9,137 nt of DNA, from contig CAZBQG010000185.1 of NCBI GenBank assembly GCA_964493945.1, forward strand, positions 1-9,137, given 5' to 3'. A program made the translations under genes and the position numbers. Below the pieces are notes generated by a model. It was not told where the DNA came from. It saw only the letters and a program-made list of their open reading frames with translations, and did not search any database. Of this stretch, positions 6,248 through 9,137 are shown piece after piece. Position 1 is the first letter of the stretch; each line of letters starts with the position of its first letter. Origin of the DNA: CAZBQG01 sp964493945 (lineage in GTDB: Bacteria > Pseudomonadota > Alphaproteobacteria > Rhodospirillales > UBA2165).

Positions 6248-6625
6248 TTATGGATCGCGGCTCAACCCCTTTTCTTCCAGCTCGGCCAGATAGGCCTGCC
6301 ACATTTGGTCTTCCTCGGCGCCAAAACGGTACAATAGTGGCCAGCTGAAAATGCCGCTGTCATGGAGATCATCGAACTGGATGCGGATGGCGTAATGGCC
6401 GATGGGCTCCACGCCCGTAATCCCCACATGACGCCGCCCGGCCACGGTCTGGCGCTCAGACGGGCTGTGTCCCTGGACTTCGGCCGAAGGGCTGTGGACG
6501 CGCAGGAATTCGGCTGGCAGGCGCAGGCTGGAGCCGTCATTGAAATCCACCTCGAGCATTTTTTCTTCGCTTTTCAAGCGGATTTCGGTGGCCCGGAGAC
6601 GGGCCTCATGGACCGTGTCACCCAT
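6248..6625 (-). CDS. DUF971-domain protein (GBBH-like N-terminal domain)
   Basis: A 125-residue stand-alone DUF971 protein; the same domain forms the N-terminus of gamma-butyrobetaine hydroxylases. Family features in order are a first strand TEIRLKSEEKMLEVDFNDGS, the highly conserved LPAEFLRVHSPSAEVQGH (about residues 37-54), VGITGVEPIGHYAIRIQFDD (about 68-87) and HDSGIFSWPLLYRFG (about 89-103). The biochemical role of stand-alone members is not settled; a link to iron-sulfur cluster or metal handling has been suggested for relatives. The start is ATG 6625, whose A is shared with the TGA stop of the preceding gene (TGATG), so it is translationally coupled. A TTG at 6628 is also in frame but less likely. 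It is cytosolic, with no signal peptide. Confidence 0.88.
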   Translation of the reverse strand: MGDTVHEARLRATEIRLKSEEKMLEVDFNDGSSLRLPAEFLRVHSPSAEVQGHSPSERQTVAGRRHVGITGVEPIGHYAIRIQFDDLHDSGIFSWPLLYRFGAEEDQMWQAYLAELEEKGLSRDP

Positions 6626-6822
6626 CAAAATTTCGCTTCGCCGTCATCCAGTTCACGCGCCTCATCGGCCAGCATGATGGGGATGCCGTCGCGGATGGGA
6701 TAGGCCAGTTTCGCCTTATCGCTGATCAGTTCAGACGCCTTGGCATCATAACGCAAGGGCCCCTTGGTCACCGGACAGACTAGAATTTCCAGCAATTTGG
6801 GGTCTACCTGATGATCGGTCAT
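6625..6822 (-). CDS. Trm112-family small protein (YcaR-like)
   Basis: A 65-residue protein matching the Trm112/UPF0434 family. The N-terminal part VDPKLLEILVCPVTKGPLRY and the C-terminal YPIRDGIPIMLADEAREL are its hallmark segments. Eukaryotic Trm112 activates tRNA and rRNA methyltransferases; the role of the bacterial protein is not settled. Only one cysteine (CPVTKG) is present instead of a CxxC pair, as in many alphaproteobacterial members, so zinc binding of the E. coli YcaR type is unlikely. I chose ATG 6822 because it follows GGAG by five bases and gives the normal family length; an upstream extension to 6864 would overlap the LON-domain gene. It starts 10 bases after that gene's stop and shares one base with the DUF971 start. 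Confidence 0.9.
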   Translation of the reverse strand: MTDHQVDPKLLEILVCPVTKGPLRYDAKASELISDKAKLAYPIRDGIPIMLADEARELDDGEAKF

Positions 6823-6832
6823 AATTGCTCCA

Positions 6833-7498
6833 TCAATGTTCGGCGGGTGATGTGGTGCCCGCATTGAGCTGCATTTCCATCAAGGTCATCATGGTTTCGC
6901 TCACTTCGGACAAATCGGCGGCCTCCAGCAATGCCTGTTTTTCACGCTCCTGGAAGGGGCACATCATGGCCAGGGAAGTGACCAGCACATGATCCTTGGT
7001 GCCTTCCAGGACGCGCCAATCCGCGCTCACGCCGCTGGCCTCGAAATAAGGCCCAAGCAGGCGGGTCAGCCGGTCGCGGTCGATCTTTTTGCCTACATAT
7101 CCGTCCAGATCCCCTTTGAACCTCTCCCAATCGGCCCCTGCGCGGCGATAGCCCTTGGTGCCTTCCAGCTCTTCGCCCAGGTGGAAGCGGCAAAGTCCGG
7201 TCAGGGTGATGAGAAACCGGCCATCCTCGGTCTCGGCAAAGGAAACGATGCGCCCAGCGCAGCCCGTCTCATAAAGCCGGGCCTCGGCGCTAACCGGGTC
7301 GGGCTCGGGCGCCAGGGGCTGGACCATGCCGATCATGCGCGCCTCACCCAGCGCATCCTCGATCATGCTCAGATAGCGGGGCTCGAATATGTTGAGGGGC
7401 AGTCTTCCGCCGGGCAGCAACAGGGCGCCCGGCAGCGGAAAAATCGGCAGACTTTCGGGCAATCCGTCGAAACCGGGATCAAAGGGTCCGCCACTCAT
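6833..7498 (-). CDS. LON protease substrate-binding-domain protein
   Basis: A 221-residue protein consisting of a Lon N-terminal-type (PUA-like) domain without the AAA+ and protease parts of Lon. The domain opens with LPIFPLPGALLLPGGRLPLNIFEPRYLSMIEDAL (about residues 17-50), the strongest family signature. It continues with GCAGRIVSFAETEDGRFLITLTGLCRF (about 79-105) and a helical C-terminal half ending near QALLEAADLSEVSETMMTLMEMQL. Stand-alone members probably bind unfolded protein or a client, but this is not well established. The ATG at 7498 overlaps the stop of the thioredoxin-like gene by four bases (ATGA), showing translational coupling. Pairing with a CnoX-like chaperone-redoxin suggests a shared protein-quality role. 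Confidence 0.9.
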   Translation of the reverse strand: MSGGPFDPGFDGLPESLPIFPLPGALLLPGGRLPLNIFEPRYLSMIEDALGEARMIGMVQPLAPEPDPVSAEARLYETGCAGRIVSFAETEDGRFLITLTGLCRFHLGEELEGTKGYRRAGADWERFKGDLDGYVGKKIDRDRLTRLLGPYFEASGVSADWRVLEGTKDHVLVTSLAMMCPFQEREKQALLEAADLSEVSETMMTLMEMQLNAGTTSPAEH

Positions 7499-8427
7499 GA
7501 AAACAAAACGGCCGACAGCCGGCGCCGCCCTTCGATGGTTATCTCGTCACTATTTCCCAAAGCCTCGAAAATCTTGAGGATCTGCAGGCGGGCTGCTTCT
7601 TCGTTCCATTTGCGGTCACGCCGGACGATTTCGATCAATTGATCGATGGCCTGGGCCGCCTGATTGCCACCATATAGGGCCAGGGCAAGATCGAAGCGGG
7701 TCTGGTGATCATCCGGATTTTGCTCGACCGCGGCGGCCAATTCATCGGGCGCGCCTTGGCTGGACCCGGCGGCGGCCAGATCGAGGGCCGTCTGCACGGC
7801 CATGATTTCAGGGAGCTTGCGAAGCTCGTCGGAAAGGTCATTGAGATAATTCTGGGTGTTCTCATGATCATCGGCGGCCATCAGGCAGCGCGCCATGCCC
7901 GCATTGGCCGGACCGTTTTCCGGCTCCACCCCCAGCACCTGGCTGTAAATTTCAGCCGCACCCCCCGCATTGCCATCCTCCAGCATCTGCCTGGCTTCTT
8001 CCATGGCCTGATCGACGGGAGAGCCTTCATTTCCGGTCAGCCGTTCTATGAAGCGGCGCACCTCGCTTTCGGCCTGCACGCCCTGGAAGGCATCCACCGG
8101 GCGCCCGCCTTTGAAGGCGAAGACCATGGGGATGGATTGGACGCGCAGTTGCTGGGACAGTTCCTTGTTTTCATCCACATTGATTTTGACCAGCCTGACG
8201 GCGCCCGAATATTCCCGCACCAGCTTTTCCAAAGTGGGGCTCAGCGTCTTGCAGAGCTCGCACCGGGGCGCCCAGAAATCCACTATCACCGGGGTCTGGG
8301 CGGAGGCTTCGATAACCTGAGGGACGAAATTCTGGTTATCGCAATTGGCAATCAGTTCGCCGCCCCCGCCGGCCTCTCCCTCACCCGCCGCCATTTCCAC
8401 GTCGTTTTCGCCCAAGATAGATGCCAT
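7495..8427 (-). CDS. cnoX: CnoX/YbbN-like thioredoxin-TPR chaperone protein
   Basis: A 310-residue cytosolic protein with an N-terminal thioredoxin fold (about residues 28-132) and a C-terminal TPR-like helical region (about 135-305). E. coli CnoX (YbbN) joins the same parts and protects proteins from oxidation and aggregation, working with GroEL. The redox motif here is WAPRCELCK, with cysteines at 56 and 59, and SIPMVFAF at 98-105 carries the usual cis-proline (P100). Canonical thioredoxin has WCGPC, and E. coli CnoX lacks the first cysteine, so CELC with a preceding arginine is unusual and suggests altered redox potential or partner. Residues 1-24 are acidic and glycine-rich and look disordered. 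The start is ATG 8427, preceded by a weak AAAGA; ATG at residue 12 is an alternative. It overlaps the LON-domain gene by four bases and lies 89 bases after the tRNA-editing gene. Confidence 0.87.
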   Translation of the reverse strand: MASILGENDVEMAAGEGEAGGGGELIANCDNQNFVPQVIEASAQTPVIVDFWAPRCELCKTLSPTLEKLVREYSGAVRLVKINVDENKELSQQLRVQSIPMVFAFKGGRPVDAFQGVQAESEVRRFIERLTGNEGSPVDQAMEEARQMLEDGNAGGAAEIYSQVLGVEPENGPANAGMARCLMAADDHENTQNYLNDLSDELRKLPEIMAVQTALDLAAAGSSQGAPDELAAAVEQNPDDHQTRFDLALALYGGNQAAQAIDQLIEIVRRDRKWNEEAARLQILKIFEALGNSDEITIEGRRRLSAVLFS

Positions 8428-8466
8428 GTTCTTTAAAATTCCATATTAATTATCGCCGGCCCCGCC

Positions 8467-8496
8467 ATATTTGGCCCCCTCAGGCCCACCATGCAA
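8467..8496 (-). promoter_or_regulatory. Weak candidate promoter before the thioredoxin-TPR gene
   Basis: In the 89-bp gap before the gene, the minus strand reads TTGCAT (8496-8491), 18 bases, then AAATAT (8472-8467). The match is imperfect and the leader would be about 30 bases. An AT-rich GATAATTAATAT element closer to the gene could serve as a -10 box instead. The operon may simply be transcribed from upstream. Confidence 0.2.
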
Positions 8497-8516
8497 GGAG
8501 AAAGGCACGCCTGCAT

Positions 8517-9005
8517 CTAAAATGCCATGATGCGGGGCTCATGGCCCGAAGCCCGGATAAAGGCCAAAAGATCATCCGGCCGGATGACGCTGGTGGCCCG
8601 GTTGTGAAGAGGATGATAATTAAGCAAATCAGCCTCCAGCATGGCCGCTTCCAGCACCACCGTAACCACAGAGGCGGTTTCATTGATCAATGCAAAGGGT
8701 GTCACGGAGCCGGGCTCCACGCCCAGTATTTCGTCCAACCGTTCGGCCCGGGCAAAGGAAAGCCTAGCCGCACCCAGCTTTTTTTGCAGTGTCTTGAGAT
8801 CCACCTGCGTATCTTCCAGGGCGACCACCAGCCAATAGGCGCCCTTCTTGTCTTTAAGAAACAAACTCTTGCAATGACCACCGGGCAGGGCGCTCCGCAC
8901 CGATTTGGTATCATCGACGGTAAATACGGGCTCGTGACGCTCGGTGGTGACCGAAATGCTCAGCGCCGCTAGCCGCTCCATGAGATCGCTTTCACTGGCC
9001 TTCAT
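8517..9005 (-). CDS. prdX: Prolyl-tRNA editing protein, YbaK/PrdX (ProX) family
   Basis: A 162-residue stand-alone trans-editing domain. PrdX/ProX proteins remove mischarged amino acids (mainly alanine) from tRNA-Pro in the cytosol. Family features are HEPVFTVDD (24-32), LPGGHCKSLFLKDKKGAYWL (about 40-59) with the conserved lysine K46, LSFARAERLDEILGVEPGSVTPFAL (about 82-106), and the C-terminal NYHPLHNRATSVI with the conserved HP-LxN-AT pattern. The usual 'TKNLFL' reads 'CKSLFL' here. ATG 9005 matches the family's N-terminal length; a further 21 residues from TTG 9068 are unlikely. There is no Shine-Dalgarno site: the bases before ATG are TTTCCCTCCC. It is first in the minus-strand operon and diverges from the tRNA-Gly gene. 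Confidence 0.9.
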   Translation of the reverse strand: MKASESDLMERLAALSISVTTERHEPVFTVDDTKSVRSALPGGHCKSLFLKDKKGAYWLVVALEDTQVDLKTLQKKLGAARLSFARAERLDEILGVEPGSVTPFALINETASVVTVVLEAAMLEADLLNYHPLHNRATSVIRPDDLLAFIRASGHEPRIMAF

Positions 9006-9012
9006 GGGAGGG

Positions 9013-9041
9013 AAACTAATCCGATCCCCCAGGGGTGGCAA
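9013..9041 (-). promoter_or_regulatory. Candidate promoter of prdX
   Basis: The minus strand has TTGCCA (9041-9036, 5 of 6 consensus bases), a 17-base spacer and TAGTTT (9018-9013, 3 of 6). The expected start of transcription is at about 9005-9006, right at the ATG, which fits the absence of a ribosome binding site. The -10 box is poor, so this is tentative. Confidence 0.3.
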
Positions 9042-9062
9042 GTAGGCCGGGCAAGTTGCAGC

Positions 9063-9090
9063 TTGCAAAAGCGGCGCCTTGTCTTATTAT
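9063..9090 (+). promoter_or_regulatory. Promoter of the tRNA-Gly gene
   Basis: TTGCAA (9063-9068), a 16-base spacer and TATTAT (9085-9090, 5 of 6 consensus bases) lie 24 bases before the tRNA. A GC-rich discriminator TCCGGGCC follows the -10 box, as is typical of growth-rate-controlled stable RNA promoters. The -35 box overlaps the inverted repeat GCAAG-N6-CTTGC (9051-9066). Confidence 0.55.
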
Positions 9091-9114
9091 TCCGGGCCTT
9101 CGCCGGTTGGCGTC

Positions 9115-9137
9115 GCGGGCGTAGCTCAGGGGTAGAG
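9115..9137 (+). tRNA. 5' part of a tRNA, probably tRNA-Gly(GCC), cut by the window edge
   Basis: The last 23 bases, GCGGGCG (9115-9121, acceptor arm) followed by TAGCTCAGGGGTAGAG (T8, A9 and D-arm with GCTC...GAG), are a canonical tRNA 5' end. The acceptor sequence GCGGGCG and D-loop AGGGGTA are those I know from alphaproteobacterial tRNA-Gly(GCC). The anticodon lies outside the window, so the isotype is an inference. Confidence 0.88.

Noticed and set aside
7705..8436. Plus-strand open frame of 243 codons opposite the thioredoxin-TPR gene
   Set aside because: It lies wholly antisense to a clear CnoX-like gene, has no ribosome binding site and no recognisable domain.
8491..8516. Imperfect hairpin (ATGCAAGG...CCTGCAT) after the prdX stop as a terminator
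   Set aside because: The stem is short and bulged and no T run follows on the minus strand. Transcription probably continues into the thioredoxin-TPR gene.

Overview
The window looks like chromosome from an alphaproteobacterium of the Rhodospirillales type. The evidence is a GC-rich sequence, a 65-residue Trm112-family protein in the single-cysteine form I associate with that class, a run of thioredoxin/TPR, LON-domain, Trm112-like and DUF971 genes that I recognise from such genomes, and the first 23 bases of a tRNA whose 5' half fits alphaproteobacterial tRNA-Gly(GCC). No transposase, phage gene, CRISPR array or plasmid function is visible.

Layout. At the left edge is a small plus-strand hypothetical gene (about 51-251), then a plus-strand tungstate-type ABC permease, tupB (321-1031). 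Everything from 1028 to 9005 is coded on the minus strand. Reading in its direction of transcription (right to left), the first block is a housekeeping operon: a prolyl-tRNA editing protein (8517-9005), a CnoX/YbbN-like thioredoxin-TPR protein (7495-8427), a LON substrate-binding-domain protein (6833-7498), a Trm112-like protein (6625-6822), a DUF971 protein (6248-6625) and a luciferase-like flavin monooxygenase (5139-6227). The middle genes are tightly coupled, with 4-base and 1-base overlaps and a 10-base gap.

A gap of about 290 bp (4849-5138) follows. It is rich in inverted repeats and is the least explained part of the window. After it comes a second minus-strand operon: a PrpF-family 4-oxalomesaconate tautomerase-like isomerase (3757-4848), a LigI-like 2-pyrone-4,6-dicarboxylate lactonase (2852-3724), and a TPR protein with a GT9-like glycosyltransferase domain (1028-2836). 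Its stop codon interlocks with that of the convergent tupB.

The functional theme of the second operon is the lower protocatechuate/gallate 4,5-cleavage pathway: the lactonase opens 2-pyrone-4,6-dicarboxylate and the tautomerase acts on the resulting 4-oxalomesaconate. The ring-cleavage dioxygenase, the semialdehyde dehydrogenase, the hydratase and the aldolase are not in the window. The neighbouring flavin monooxygenase may or may not feed this route.

No clearly new system is visible. The best candidates for a second look are the structured plus-strand intergenic region at about 4915-5128, which has UUCG and GCAA tetraloop hairpins and a terminator-like end, and the small flavin monooxygenase/tautomerase/lactonase cluster.
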